In this document: one piece after another, positions 8,880 through 17,403 of the stretch | Numbering within the stretch: position 1 is the first letter of the stretch | Layout of the letters: each line of letters begins with the position of its first letter | From: Prevotella sp. | GTDB taxonomy: Bacteria; Bacteroidota; Bacteroidia; Bacteroidales; Bacteroidaceae | Direction: 5' to 3' | DNA length: 64,000 nucleotides | Assembly: GCA_017557405.1 (NCBI GenBank) | Contig: JAFYYV010000053.1 | Span: forward strand, 1-64,000 | Notes under the pieces: generated by a model | Database searches by the model: none | What the model was told of the DNA's origin: nothing | Seen by the model: the letters and a program-made list of their open reading frames with translations, nothing else | Made by a program: the position numbers and the translations under genes

Positions 8880-9914
8880 ATGGAAATCATTATTGGTTTA
8901 ATCATCATTGCCATCGGCGCCTTCTGCCAATCATCGTGCTACGTGCCCATCAACAAAATCAAAGATTGGTCGTGGGAGTCGTATTGGATTGTGCAGGGTG
9001 TGTTCGCTTGGCTTTTATTGCCCTTCCTCGGCGCTTTGTTGGCCGTTCCCTCGGGCGAATCACTCTTCGGATTGTTCTCCTCAGCACCATCGTTCAATCT
9101 TTGGATGACCATCTTTTTCGGCGTGCTTTGGGGAGTGGGCGGACTCACGTTCGGCCTCTCTATGCGCTATCTCGGCGTGGCTCTCGGACAAAGCATCGCA
9201 CTCGGAACCTGCGCTGGCCTCGGCACCATTATGGGACCCGTGCTACTCAATATCTTCTTCCCCGAACTGAAGCCATTGGAGTCGCTCACATTCGCCGTCA
9301 TTCTTGGCGTTGTCGTTACTCTCATCGGCATCGCTATCATCGGTGTGGCAGGTAGCATGAAGGCGGCATCGCTCTCTGAAGAGGAAAAGAAAGCCGCCGT
9401 AAAGGATTTTAATTTCCCGAAAGGTCTGGCCATCGCCCTGCTTGCTGGTTTCATGAGCGGTTGCTTCAATGTTGGTTTGGAGTTCGGAAAAGGCATCAAC
9501 TTCGGCGAACTCACCGATCCGATGTTCCGCACGTTGCCCGCTACGTTCCTCGTAACACTCGGCGGATTCGTCACCAACGCCATCTACTGCTTCTACCAGA
9601 ACCAGAAGAACCACACGTGGGGCGATTACGCCAAGAAGGAAGTGTGGGGCAACAATCTGCTGTTCTGTCTGCTAGCGGGTGCGTTGTGGTATTCACAGTT
9701 CTTCGGGCTCTCACTCGGGCGTTCGTTCTTCGAGACAGGCGGCACGATGGACACCCTCTCGTTCTGCATCCTCATGGCGCTCAACGTGGTGTTTTCCAAC
9801 GTCTGGGGCATCATCCTGAAAGAATGGAAAGGTTGCTCACGCAAGACCATTGCCGTCCTCGTAGTTGGCATTATCGTGCTGATTATCAGTTCGTTCCTGC
9901 CGCAACTAATTTAA
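8880..9914 (+). CDS. rhaT: L-rhamnose/proton symporter
   Basis: Inner-membrane permease of the RhaT family (drug/metabolite transporter superfamily), taking up L-rhamnose with H+. The 344-aa protein has about ten hydrophobic segments. It starts with GLIIIAIGAFCQSSCYVPINKIKDWSWESYW, and the stretch GVLWGVGGLTFGLSMRYLGVALGQSIALGTCAGLGTI is typical of RhaT. It is the last gene of the operon, followed by a long inverted repeat that may end transcription. Confidence 0.93.
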   Translation: MEIIIGLIIIAIGAFCQSSCYVPINKIKDWSWESYWIVQGVFAWLLLPFLGALLAVPSGESLFGLFSSAPSFNLWMTIFFGVLWGVGGLTFGLSMRYLGVALGQSIALGTCAGLGTIMGPVLLNIFFPELKPLESLTFAVILGVVVTLIGIAIIGVAGSMKAASLSEEEKKAAVKDFNFPKGLAIALLAGFMSGCFNVGLEFGKGINFGELTDPMFRTLPATFLVTLGGFVTNAIYCFYQNQKNHTWGDYAKKEVWGNNLLFCLLAGALWYSQFFGLSLGRSFFETGGTMDTLSFCILMALNVVFSNVWGIILKEWKGCSRKTIAVLVVGIIVLIISSFLPQLI

Positions 9915-10036
9915 GAAGAAGTTAGAAGAAAATAGAGGGAGTTAGAAGGAGTTAGAAGCCAATAGCCTTACAAATGAGAAGAGTGATGGCCTTTACTCCC
10001 TTTAACTCCCTCTGAATTCTTCTACTCCTTCTTCTT
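9913..10036 (+). terminator. Long imperfect inverted repeat after rhaT
   Basis: The left arm (9913-9958, with AGAGGGAGTTAGAAGGAGTTA) pairs imperfectly with the right arm (9994-10036, TACTCCCTTTAACTCCCTCTGAATTCTTCT and the CTTCTTCTT end). The arms are purine-rich and pyrimidine-rich simple-repeat derivatives of GAAGGAGTTA. It is not a classic terminator, but it is the only candidate at the end of the operon. Confidence 0.4.
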
Positions 10037-10234
10037 TTCCTTTTGTCAAATTAATTCTGAATTTCACCCCCTTAAAACGGGGCATATTTCAAAACAAAAA
10101 CCTTTTGCTCGCAAATACGCGAATTTTGAGCATTTTTGGAAGTCGCTGATAATCAACAGTTTCCATTTTTCTTACATTTTGTTGACCTGTCAAAGCTATG
10201 CTTTCACCTTGCAAGAGCTATGCTTTGAGCTTCC

Positions 10235-10271
10235 CATTTGTGGCATCTGACGCCCTTAGATGCCACAAGTG
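10235..10271. repeat. 14-bp stem hairpin
   Basis: CATTTGTGGCATCT pairs with AGATGCCACAAGTG over 14 positions with one G:T mismatch and a 9-nt loop. No T-run follows, so it is a structured RNA element, a protein-binding dyad or a small repetitive palindrome rather than a terminator. Confidence 0.7.
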
Positions 10272-10287
10272 AGCGTCTCATATGCCA

Positions 10288-10306
10288 CATCTGACAACCT
10301 CAGATG
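10288..10306. repeat. 7-bp stem hairpin CATCTGA/TCAGATG
   Basis: CATCTGA, a 5-nt loop (CAACC) and TCAGATG form a perfect small palindrome 17 nt after the previous hairpin and share its core CATCTGA. Confidence 0.6.
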
Positions 10307-10525
10307 ATACATGTGACAATTTCACTTGTAGAAAATGAGGAAAATGAAGTGAAAAACACCAATCCTTTTTAACATTCCCATCCTAGATTGAGCAGAAAAC
10401 TCGACAATATTTTGTCACATTTTTTCATCAAAAAAAGCATTATTTTCACCTCTCGCTCAAGTCTTAAAACAGCCTCCATTTTGCACTTTTTGCCTGAAAT
10501 ATAGTAATATTTCAAGAAATTGTAC

Positions 10526-10533
10526 TATCTTTG
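10526..10533 (+). promoter_or_regulatory. -7 promoter box of the DUF4105 operon (TATCTTTG)
   Basis: Perfect TAnnTTTG match, 32 nt upstream of the ATG at 10566. Confidence 0.6.
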
Positions 10534-10565
10534 CACCCAAATTAGTTAGAGAACAGGAGTACAGG

Positions 10566-11786
10566 ATGAACCACGCAAAGGCAATATCTCGAATCAAGGC
10601 AATCGGATTTGTCTTTTTGCTCACGATTCTGTCCACATGTGAAATGCGGGCTCAATCAAATGACAGCATCGTCGTGGCCCCTGACAGCAGCAACTTCGTG
10701 ACCGCGAGCCTGCTAGTGGCAGAGCCGTTGCATGCGCTGTATTCCGTATTCGGTCATGCCACGCTCCGCATGGAATGTCCCGTGCATGGACTTGACTACG
10801 TTTTCACGTTCGAGAGTGATCCCAATTTCAACACCTTCATGACGGGAGTAGCGGGTAAGGCAAAGGCTAAATACATAGCGGTGCCGACGGACACATTCAT
10901 TAGCGACTCCAAGAAATTGGGGCGTGGGTTGAAGCAATATAAACTCAACCTGACGCACCACGAGAAGCAAGAGTTGTGGCGATTGCTCGACGAGGAGATG
11001 ATGGCCGGAGCATACCGTAATTTCAATCTGCTCTTTACCAATTGCTTGACAACATCTATCTTGAACATACAGCGTTGTCTTATTGGTGAGCATTTTGAAT
11101 GGGGTGAGTTAGAGTTTCCGCAAACACTCAATGATGGTGAACTATTCCGTCATGCCGTGCGGCATTCACCTTGGGCTGAATTTCTATTCATAACCTTCGG
11201 AGGAACGGCTTATGATAGACGATCCATACAAGAGTATCGACTAACGCCCGAAACCATTGTTCCTATGTTGCGAAAGGCGACGATTGTCAACGACTCAACT
11301 GGCGATAGTCGCTTCGTAGTGACAGATCCAGGAACAACACTCGTTGAAAGCAGTGGTACCGATAAAGCTATGCCCATCACGCCCACCGTCGTCTTCGGCG
11401 TATTACTGTTGCTGACATTGCTCATCACATTGGCAGAATGGCTACTAGATTGGCGACGATTAGCTAACAGTTATGACGTACTGCTCTTCACAGCACAAAT
11501 GCTAGTGGGATTGTTGATGCTCTACGTGACGTTCTTCTCAGAACTCTTCGTCAGCGTGTGGAACTGGTATCTCATCGTGTTCCTGCCATTACCATTGCTG
11601 TTCAGACTGATTCGACAAAAAAAGACTGTTTCGCATTGTTGGCTATGCTATAGTATTATACTGGTGCTCTTTATTCTGGCAACACCAATCATCGGTTTGC
11701 TCGATTTCTCTCATCAACTCATCACGGGTTCACTACTTGTAAGAAGTATTAGTAATTATTGTCAATATAAAATAGAAAATAATTAG
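10566..11786 (+). CDS. DUF4105 membrane protein
   Basis: A 406-aa envelope protein. A signal peptide (about residues 1-29, ending near CEMRAQS) is followed by a periplasmic DUF4105 (Lnb N-terminal type) domain, recognisable by EPLHALYSVFGHATLRM near residue 60 and a conserved LLFTNCLTTSI segment. In this papain-like family a Cys/His pair is often proposed as catalytic; here H68 in FGHATLR and the cysteine of TNCLT are present. Four hydrophobic segments follow (residues about 270-400). The substrate is unknown. It starts an operon: the next gene begins 3 nt after its stop. Confidence 0.75.
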   Translation: MNHAKAISRIKAIGFVFLLTILSTCEMRAQSNDSIVVAPDSSNFVTASLLVAEPLHALYSVFGHATLRMECPVHGLDYVFTFESDPNFNTFMTGVAGKAKAKYIAVPTDTFISDSKKLGRGLKQYKLNLTHHEKQELWRLLDEEMMAGAYRNFNLLFTNCLTTSILNIQRCLIGEHFEWGELEFPQTLNDGELFRHAVRHSPWAEFLFITFGGTAYDRRSIQEYRLTPETIVPMLRKATIVNDSTGDSRFVVTDPGTTLVESSGTDKAMPITPTVVFGVLLLLTLLITLAEWLLDWRRLANSYDVLLFTAQMLVGLLMLYVTFFSELFVSVWNWYLIVFLPLPLLFRLIRQKKTVSHCWLCYSIILVLFILATPIIGLLDFSHQLITGSLLVRSISNYCQYKIENN

Positions 11787-11789
11787 ATA

Positions 11790-13709
11790 ATGAAAATGTT
11801 TATGTTAAAAAAGAATCCGCACAGAATGCTCTGCACTCTGTTGCTTATGTGTACTGGGATAACGACGGCCATGGCTACGTCAACCTTCTATTATGCTGCG
11901 AACGCGTATGCATCCCCAACGGGAGGCGGCAAAGTATATGTTAGTTCTACATCAACGTCAACCCCTTCATATCAGCAATCACCTCACGGAATCACTGGAA
12001 GTCAACGAACCGTTGGTTATGGTGAGGTTACATTATACTATTATGCCAAAGCCAACGATGGTTTTATTTTCGACCATTGGTCAGAAGGCTCCGGTGATGG
12101 TGAAGCTATCAGCACAAATTCGTCATATACCGCTCAGGGGTTACAATTCCGCAGCACGGATAGTGGCAATCGTACGACCTTCAATTATTGTGCCGTTTTT
12201 AAAGCTCAGACTGGCCAGATAAAGGTGAAATCTGCTGATGAAAGCAAAGGAGGTGTAAGTATCAGTAATCCAGATAACGAGATGGGTGACGAGGTGACAC
12301 TTACAGCCAACCCGGATGTTTCGAATGGTGTGATGTTCTTAGGATGGAAGAAAGACAACACAGGAGACTATGTCTCCACCAATAATCCATTAGTGCTGAC
12401 TGCCAACAGTGAAACAAAAGGAACTTATTGGGCTTATTTCAGCGATCCTGCCACAAAAGTCTATATCCGTCTGAAAAATAACAAGACGGGGCGTTTCCTG
12501 AGTTTCTATGGCACTGGTACTGGTCCAAATAAAAATAAAGTTTCCGACCACACTCGAGATTTTGAGTACAATGGAAGAACTTATCCTAACGTTAAAGATG
12601 GTTTCAAATTTGAAGAGAGTTTCAAAATGATTGATGCTACTGACGCGCAGGGTAACCCAAGTACGGTGTTCTTGCGTTCAGGTCATGGTCAAGGTACAGG
12701 CGTTACCAAGGGAGTGGATTTCTCCGCACATGGTGTAGCATATTCTTCTTTGGTTGGTGCAAACACAAGCCAAGAAGATGGTAAATATATGCTTACAATG
12801 GAAGGTGACGGCTCTTCTGTTCGCATTTATACCACTTACACTGTGTCTGTTAGTGGAAGAGAACTCGACCTTCCCACTTATCTTTTCGACGAGGAGGGTG
12901 AAGACTATGCTGTCATGAGAACCATTCAGGGATTGTCTCAGGAACAACAAAGAGCTGCCGAATGGACACTTTATTCACTCGATGAAACAACTACTGCAGG
13001 AGCTTTTGGAGCCAATACTAAGGCGAAGTTTACGAAAGACGGCAAGTACTATACTACCATGTACACCGACTTCCCATACCAATTACTTGACGGTGTGAAC
13101 GCTTATTATCTGGTATTTAACGAAGAATTCACAGACATCGTCGACCGTGTTGTGTTTACTCCGGTGAATGGTAAAAAGGTGGCTGCAAATACAGCGGTTA
13201 TTTTGGAATGCCCTGCTGTGCAGAACGATATCACATCAACAGATGTTGTCACAAACCGTTTGTTACCACTTACAAAAGACTATCCAGCCGAGACCGTTAA
13301 CTCAGGTTTAAACTTCCTAAAAGGCTACATTTCTGTAAATGGTAGCACAGTAGCAAACCAAGATAATTTTTATGTTCTGTCTTCCAACAAAGACGGCGTT
13401 TTGGGATTCTATCCTTATTCCAAATCTACCATGACTCCAAACAAGGCTTATCTGGATGTGCGTGTTTCTGATCAAACAGTTGTGGAACAACATGCCAAGA
13501 ACGTAACCTTCTATTTCGGCGAGCCTGAGGAAAATACCGACAACAGTCAGACAACCAGAATAGAATTGTCTAACCAGATAGTTGATGAGGACGACAGCAC
13601 GCCTGTATATAATTTGAATGGAAGCAAGGTTGCAGAAGGCAAGGCTGCAGAGAATCTGCTGCGTCCAGGCGTATATGTGAAGAAAGGTAAGAAGTTTGTT
13701 GTTAAATAA
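11790..13709 (+). CDS. Secreted protein with InlB-like repeats and short C-terminal anchor motif
   Basis: 639 aa with an N-terminal signal peptide (LLLMCTGITTAMA). Two repeat modules of the Listeria/Bacteroides InlB type follow (GGGKVYVSS...GFIFDHWSEGSG and GGVSISNPDNEMGDEVTLTANP...MFLGWKKDN). A beta-trefoil-like or coat-like middle part follows, and the C-terminus YNLNGSKVAEG...RPGVYVKKGKKFVVK is typical of many secreted Prevotella proteins and probably directs sorting. The function is unknown; adhesion or surface binding is a guess. It is translated 3 nt after the DUF4105 gene and followed 26 nt later by a small peptide gene. Confidence 0.7.
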   Translation: MKMFMLKKNPHRMLCTLLLMCTGITTAMATSTFYYAANAYASPTGGGKVYVSSTSTSTPSYQQSPHGITGSQRTVGYGEVTLYYYAKANDGFIFDHWSEGSGDGEAISTNSSYTAQGLQFRSTDSGNRTTFNYCAVFKAQTGQIKVKSADESKGGVSISNPDNEMGDEVTLTANPDVSNGVMFLGWKKDNTGDYVSTNNPLVLTANSETKGTYWAYFSDPATKVYIRLKNNKTGRFLSFYGTGTGPNKNKVSDHTRDFEYNGRTYPNVKDGFKFEESFKMIDATDAQGNPSTVFLRSGHGQGTGVTKGVDFSAHGVAYSSLVGANTSQEDGKYMLTMEGDGSSVRIYTTYTVSVSGRELDLPTYLFDEEGEDYAVMRTIQGLSQEQQRAAEWTLYSLDETTTAGAFGANTKAKFTKDGKYYTTMYTDFPYQLLDGVNAYYLVFNEEFTDIVDRVVFTPVNGKKVAANTAVILECPAVQNDITSTDVVTNRLLPLTKDYPAETVNSGLNFLKGYISVNGSTVANQDNFYVLSSNKDGVLGFYPYSKSTMTPNKAYLDVRVSDQTVVEQHAKNVTFYFGEPEENTDNSQTTRIELSNQIVDEDDSTPVYNLNGSKVAEGKAAENLLRPGVYVKKGKKFVVK

Positions 13710-13735
13710 GTAAACCAACCTCTAAATATAAGATT

Positions 13736-13951
13736 ATGAACAAAATGAAATATATAAAACCTGAAGTAGAGGTTGTATTGTTGAAGGATCCTCTCATGCT
13801 GGAACTGCCTATCAGCAATACGGTGGTTGATGACGAGGCTGCCAAGAAAGGAATGTTTGACGACGATACTGATTGGAATAGTCAAGAATCCATTTGGGGA
13901 AAGAAATCACAATCAAAGGATGATAGTTGGGAAGTGTGGGGAGATAATTAA
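13736..13951 (+). CDS. Small acidic peptide of unknown function
   Basis: 71 aa, beginning MNKMKYIKPEVEVVLLKDPLMLELPIS and ending in an acidic, Trp-containing tail (DDSWEVWGDN). The opening (M-x-Y-x-K-P-E-x-E-V) is shared by a large set of small Prevotella/Bacteroides proteins without known function; this resemblance is from memory. It is third in the DUF4105 operon and directly followed by a terminator. The split between a conserved leader-like head and a short variable tail could suit an exported or processed peptide, but there is no direct evidence. Confidence 0.55.
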   Translation: MNKMKYIKPEVEVVLLKDPLMLELPISNTVVDDEAAKKGMFDDDTDWNSQESIWGKKSQSKDDSWEVWGDN

Positions 13952-13983
13952 TCGTTTCCACACAATAGACATATAACAAAAAC

Positions 13984-14016
13984 AGGGACGGAGTTGATTC
14001 TCCGTCCCTATTTTTT
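13984..14016 (+). terminator. Rho-independent terminator of the DUF4105 operon
   Basis: Stem AGGGACGGA / TCCGTCCCT (9 bp, perfect), 8-nt loop, then A and six T residues. Confidence 0.9.
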
Positions 14017-14057
14017 ATTGTCTTCCAGATAGTAGTCTGTCAATTGTTAATTGATAA

Positions 14058-14513
14058 CTACTTCAGCTTCTCGTATTTCTCGGCTGTCCTCTTGGCTTTC
14101 TCAGCAGCTTTCAAAGCTTTCTGTTGGGCCTTTCCTGCTTTTTCTTGTGCTTTAGCGGCAGCCATTGGATCGCCGCCAGCGGCCTGCTCAGCTGCGGCTT
14201 GAGCCTCTTGAGCTTTCTGCTGAGCTTTCTCGGAATCGCGAGCAGCCTTTTCAGCAGCCTTCTTAGCGTTCTCGCGCTTCTCTATTTCCTTTTGCTTCTT
14301 CTTGGCTTCCTTCTCGGCCTTCTCAGCCTTCTTCTTGGCTTTGTTGGCCTCCTTCTGCTGTTTGTCAAAAGCCTTCTTCTGTTCCTCAGCAGCCTTTTGG
14401 GCAACTTGCTGTTGTTGCTGCAAAGTGGGATCCACTTGTGCGTTGACCGACATTGAGCCCATCACGAGCATGAAGGCACATACGGCCAGTTTTTTCATTA
14501 CATTCTTTTCCAT
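14058..14513 (-). CDS. Secreted Ala/Lys/Glu-rich coiled-coil protein
   Basis: 151 aa with a signal peptide (MKKLAVCAFMLVMGSMSVNAQ) and then an almost continuous helix of KAAEEQKKA and KAEKEAKKKQ type, like the helical domain of TolA. A short glycine break (AAGGDPMAAAK) divides two helical parts. No lipobox or transmembrane anchor follows, so it is probably periplasmic. The function is unknown and similarity in this family is mostly compositional. The start is at 14513 or at the second ATG (14498), which gives a cleaner signal peptide. Confidence 0.65.
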   Translation of the reverse strand: MEKNVMKKLAVCAFMLVMGSMSVNAQVDPTLQQQQQVAQKAAEEQKKAFDKQQKEANKAKKKAEKAEKEAKKKQKEIEKRENAKKAAEKAARDSEKAQQKAQEAQAAAEQAAGGDPMAAAKAQEKAGKAQQKALKAAEKAKRTAEKYEKLK

Positions 14514-14615
14514 AGTCTCTATTGTTATTTGGTTAATAATAATATTATTGGGTGGTAGGTGGTAGGTGTTGGCTATTGGTTAATACCAAAAGCCAAGCAA
14601 ACTAGCGCCCAGCAA

Positions 14616-15425
14616 TCATCGTGGAAGATTGAATGCGCGAGTCATCTCTGCCATTTGCTCTTGGCTCATACCTTCAGGCACAAAGCCCATCGAACGAGCA
14701 GCGATATAAATCTTGGCAGCCTTCGAGAGCACATCAATCTGATCGAAAGCGTCCATCACATCGAGTCCTTTGGCAAACACACCATGCTTCTCCCACATCA
14801 CCACATCGTAATCTTCAAGTTCACGGAGCGTCGCATCTGCCAATTCGTTGGAACCTGGCAACGTGTAGGGTACAATGCCCAATCCTAAAGGACAGAACGC
14901 CTTGGTCTCTGGAATCATCGACCACAGGATGTTTGTCAACACGTCCTTGCCCAGCATTTCGCGATTGTGGCTCATAGCCACCAGTTCTATTGGATGCGTG
15001 TGCACCGTTGCCTTATAAGGAGAACCACTTTCTATCAAACGAGCATGCACAGTCAAGTGGCTAGGTAGTTCACTTGTCGGCATCACGGCCTCATCGGCAA
15101 TAATCACATATGAGGCGCAATCGTCGAGGATGCGGATGATGGAGCCATTCTCCATTGGCCACCGAGCCAAATCACGCATACGTTTGCCCGTTCCTTTACA
15201 ATAGAAATATGTTCCTTTCAAAGCGGGCAGTGTCACACCAATTTGCTTCACTTCGCTGATGGCTGGTAGTTGTCGAATCTCATCGTCCACCAAATCTGTC
15301 ACGTTCACCGTGATGTTTCCACCATTTCGCTCGGCCCATCCATTCTCCCAAAGATAGCCAGCCACTTCAGCTATCTTGTAGATTTCCTTTTCCAAGGCTG
15401 GACGGCCTTCCAATATACTTTTCAT
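14616..15425 (-). CDS. rhaD: Rhamnulose-1-phosphate aldolase
   Basis: Class II zinc aldolase that cleaves L-rhamnulose-1-phosphate to dihydroxyacetone phosphate and L-lactaldehyde, the step after RhaB. The 269-aa protein has the aldolase/adducin fold; the zinc ligands are visible in TVHTHPIELVA and in the C-terminal WEKHGVFAKG. It lies 4.7 kb from rhaBAT on the opposite strand behind its own promoter, so the pathway is split into two transcription units. Confidence 0.93.
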   Translation of the reverse strand: MKSILEGRPALEKEIYKIAEVAGYLWENGWAERNGGNITVNVTDLVDDEIRQLPAISEVKQIGVTLPALKGTYFYCKGTGKRMRDLARWPMENGSIIRILDDCASYVIIADEAVMPTSELPSHLTVHARLIESGSPYKATVHTHPIELVAMSHNREMLGKDVLTNILWSMIPETKAFCPLGLGIVPYTLPGSNELADATLRELEDYDVVMWEKHGVFAKGLDVMDAFDQIDVLSKAAKIYIAARSMGFVPEGMSQEQMAEMTRAFNLPR

Positions 15426-15462
15426 CTTTGTCTCAGTAAAAGTTTGTTACATGTGGATGTTG

Positions 15463-15470
15463 CAAAGATA
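15463..15470 (-). promoter_or_regulatory. -7 promoter box for rhaD (TATCTTTG)
   Basis: On the minus strand TATCTTTG, 37 nt before the rhaD ATG; consensus match. Confidence 0.6.
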
Positions 15471-15603
15471 CAATAAAAAATGGCAACACGCACATTTTTT
15501 TATTTTTTTTGTCTGAAAGTGTTGACATTTTGCATCCGTTTCATAGAAAAACAATAACTTTGGCTTCGCCGATGTTACTCACACTCGGAAAAGCTCAAAT
15601 AAA

Positions 15604-15635
15604 TTTGGCTCTTCTCTCGTTTATTCGTAACTTTG
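15604..15635 (+). promoter_or_regulatory. Complete -33/-7 promoter directly before the DUF6621 gene
   Basis: TTTG (15604-15607), a 20-nt spacer and TAACTTTG (15628-15635) form a textbook Bacteroidetes promoter. The ATG follows only 5 nt after the -7 box, so the start point would fall at or next to the start codon. A second possible -7 box (TAACTTTG, 15555-15562) upstream could give a normal leader. Confidence 0.6.
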
Positions 15636-15640
15636 CAACT

Positions 15641-16255
15641 ATGAACAATCAAGAACAACAGAAAATAAATTGGAGCGAGAACGTCATCATTGCTGATGCT
15701 GACTTTGTAGACAGCGTGGCCTTCAATCTCATTGTTAATTTTGAACGCATCATAGGTCGTCGCATTTCGCAAGCTGATCTCGCTCATTGGGTGGAATGCA
15801 TTGCATTAGATGGAGGAATGCGCCCCGATGAACAACAAGCCACCAACACCCAACAACAAGTCCACGTTGTCCTTATCCACGAAAAAGGGGCACTATCATT
15901 GGAGAACTTCTGCCCCTCCAATTTCGAAGAAGAAATCAATGCACAAGCATTCAGTGGGTTCTTGGGCGAGTTCACATTCAGCGTCGTCAATGCTGAAGGA
16001 TTAGCAACGAAAGAGGAGTTTTTCGCTGACACGCTACGCCTTGTTGCCAGTCAAAAGGACGTGAAGCGCATGATGGTCATTCCCGACGAACGCTATTATG
16101 ACGATATCCGAGAGGCATTACGCAACGTTGACGATGACTCGAAACGCATTACCGTCTTTGCTATGCAACCTATGCCTGGCGGCAATTTCCGTCAAGAGAT
16201 TCTCGGCTATTCACTCATGCAAGCACTCGGCATTCGCGCCGATGAAATCAAGTGA
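15641..16255 (+). CDS. DUF6621 family protein
   Basis: 204-aa soluble protein beginning MNNQEQQKINWSENVIIADADFVDSVAFNLIVNFERIIGR. I recognise it as the Bacteroidetes-specific DUF6621 family, whose function is unknown; the family name is from memory. The reading frame continues upstream to a TTG at 15509, but both promoter boxes lie inside that extension, which excludes it. The mscS gene follows after 35 nt and is probably cotranscribed. Confidence 0.65.
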   Translation: MNNQEQQKINWSENVIIADADFVDSVAFNLIVNFERIIGRRISQADLAHWVECIALDGGMRPDEQQATNTQQQVHVVLIHEKGALSLENFCPSNFEEEINAQAFSGFLGEFTFSVVNAEGLATKEEFFADTLRLVASQKDVKRMMVIPDERYYDDIREALRNVDDDSKRITVFAMQPMPGGNFRQEILGYSLMQALGIRADEIK

Positions 16256-16290
16256 TACTATTTGTAATTTATAACACAAAAAACAACAAC

Positions 16291-17139
16291 ATGCTAGAAA
16301 AGTTTCTCTCCCCCGACACATACGCACTGATAGGACAATGGGCACTCAGTTTCTGCAAGAGTCTCATCATCGCCATTGTGGTCTTCATAGTAGGCCGATG
16401 GCTCATCAAGTGGATTAACAAACTCTTCATCAAGATGCTTGAGCGTAGTAAGGTCGAAGAGTCGCTCTATACATTCCTGACCAGTGTGGTCAGCGTATTG
16501 TTATGGTTGGTGCTGGCCGTCATCCTGGTGTCCATCTTCGGCATCGAAACATCATCGTTCATCGCTCTTTTTGCATCGGCAGGTATGGCCATCGGTATGG
16601 CCTTGAGCGGTACGTTGCAGAACTTTGCAGGCGGTGTGATGATTCTGATCTTCAAACCTTATAAAGTGGGTGATTATATCGAGGCACAAGGGTATGCTGG
16701 AACCGTGAAGGAAATCCAAATCTTCAACACCATCATCCGCACCCCCGATGCACAGACCGTCATCATCCCTAATGGCGGGCTCTCCACGGGCACCATCAAA
16801 AACTACTCAAAAGAACTATACCGCCGCGTTGACACCGAATTCCATTTTGCTTATGGTACTGACCTCGAAGAAGTGAAACAAGCTATCGGAGAAATCCAAC
16901 AAGCTTGTCCACAGATCGTGCAACAACCTGTACCCGACAGCCCCGTCGTGGCTGCTCCTTGGATAGGATTGAAGCAATTGGGCGAGAGTGGTGTGTTGGT
17001 GACCACACGTTCGTGGTGCAAAAGCACTGATTATTGGACGGTGTTTTTTTATATGAACGAGACCGTCTACCAGCAGCTCAAGGCTCGCGGCTTCATGTTC
17101 CCATTCAACCGAATGGACGTGAAGATTGTTGACAAATAA
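16291..17139 (+). CDS. Small-conductance mechanosensitive channel (MscS family)
   Basis: 282 aa. Three N-terminal membrane helices (about residues 10-110), the pore-lining helix with the Gly/Ala pattern ALFASAGMAIGMALSGTLQNFAGGVMI, and the beta domain signature FKPYKVGDYIEAQGYAGTVKEIQIFNTIIRTPDAQTVIIPNG identify an MscS channel of the short type. It releases solutes through the inner membrane during hypo-osmotic shock. The start is ATG 16291 (MLEKFLSPD); the frame opens 13 codons earlier across the previous stop. Confidence 0.93.
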   Translation: MLEKFLSPDTYALIGQWALSFCKSLIIAIVVFIVGRWLIKWINKLFIKMLERSKVEESLYTFLTSVVSVLLWLVLAVILVSIFGIETSSFIALFASAGMAIGMALSGTLQNFAGGVMILIFKPYKVGDYIEAQGYAGTVKEIQIFNTIIRTPDAQTVIIPNGGLSTGTIKNYSKELYRRVDTEFHFAYGTDLEEVKQAIGEIQQACPQIVQQPVPDSPVVAAPWIGLKQLGESGVLVTTRSWCKSTDYWTVFFYMNETVYQQLKARGFMFPFNRMDVKIVDK

Positions 17140-17221
17140 CCATTCTTCCAATGGAACGAGGTTTTGCTAAAATAATAGAAAAGAAATAACGATTTTCTGT
17201 CTGTGTTTGCAGAAAAAGTTG

Positions 17222-17229
17222 TATCTTTG
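17222..17229 (+). promoter_or_regulatory. -7 promoter box (TATCTTTG)
   Basis: Consensus match 21 nt before the ATG at 17251 and 174 nt before the family start at 17404. It therefore supports translation of the N-terminal extension, or of an upstream open frame joined to the enzyme. Confidence 0.55.
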
Positions 17230-17250
17230 TAGCACATATGAACTATTATC

Positions 17251-17403
17251 ATGGCACGTATCTATCGACTGAAGAAAAACCAATGGGAAGACTCCGTTTC
17301 GGAACGCAAGAACGGACAACGAAGCGATGTGTTCACCGAATATATGATTGCCTTGAGCAAAAAAAAACAAAAGAATACTAACATCATAGAAGAACGAAGA
17401 AAA
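17251..17403 (+). other. In-frame 51-codon N-terminal extension with a partial duplication
   Basis: Open frame MARIYRLKKNQ... in phase with the following dehydrogenase. It contains DVFTEYMIA (17326-17352), which repeats DVFTDFMIA of the enzyme (17476-17502) exactly 150 bp downstream, with 21 of 27 bases identical. It may be part of the protein, a leader frame or the relic of a partial duplication. Confidence 0.5.

Larger units (their letters stand above)
10037..10525. other. Intergenic region with two hairpins, no gene seen
   Basis: About 490 bases without a supported gene. It carries two compact inverted repeats (10235-10271 and 10288-10306) that both contain GCATCTGA/TCAGATG-type sequence, plus two copies of AGCTATGCTTT (10194-10225). 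The rest is AT-rich upstream DNA of the DUF4105 operon. Confidence 0.5.
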
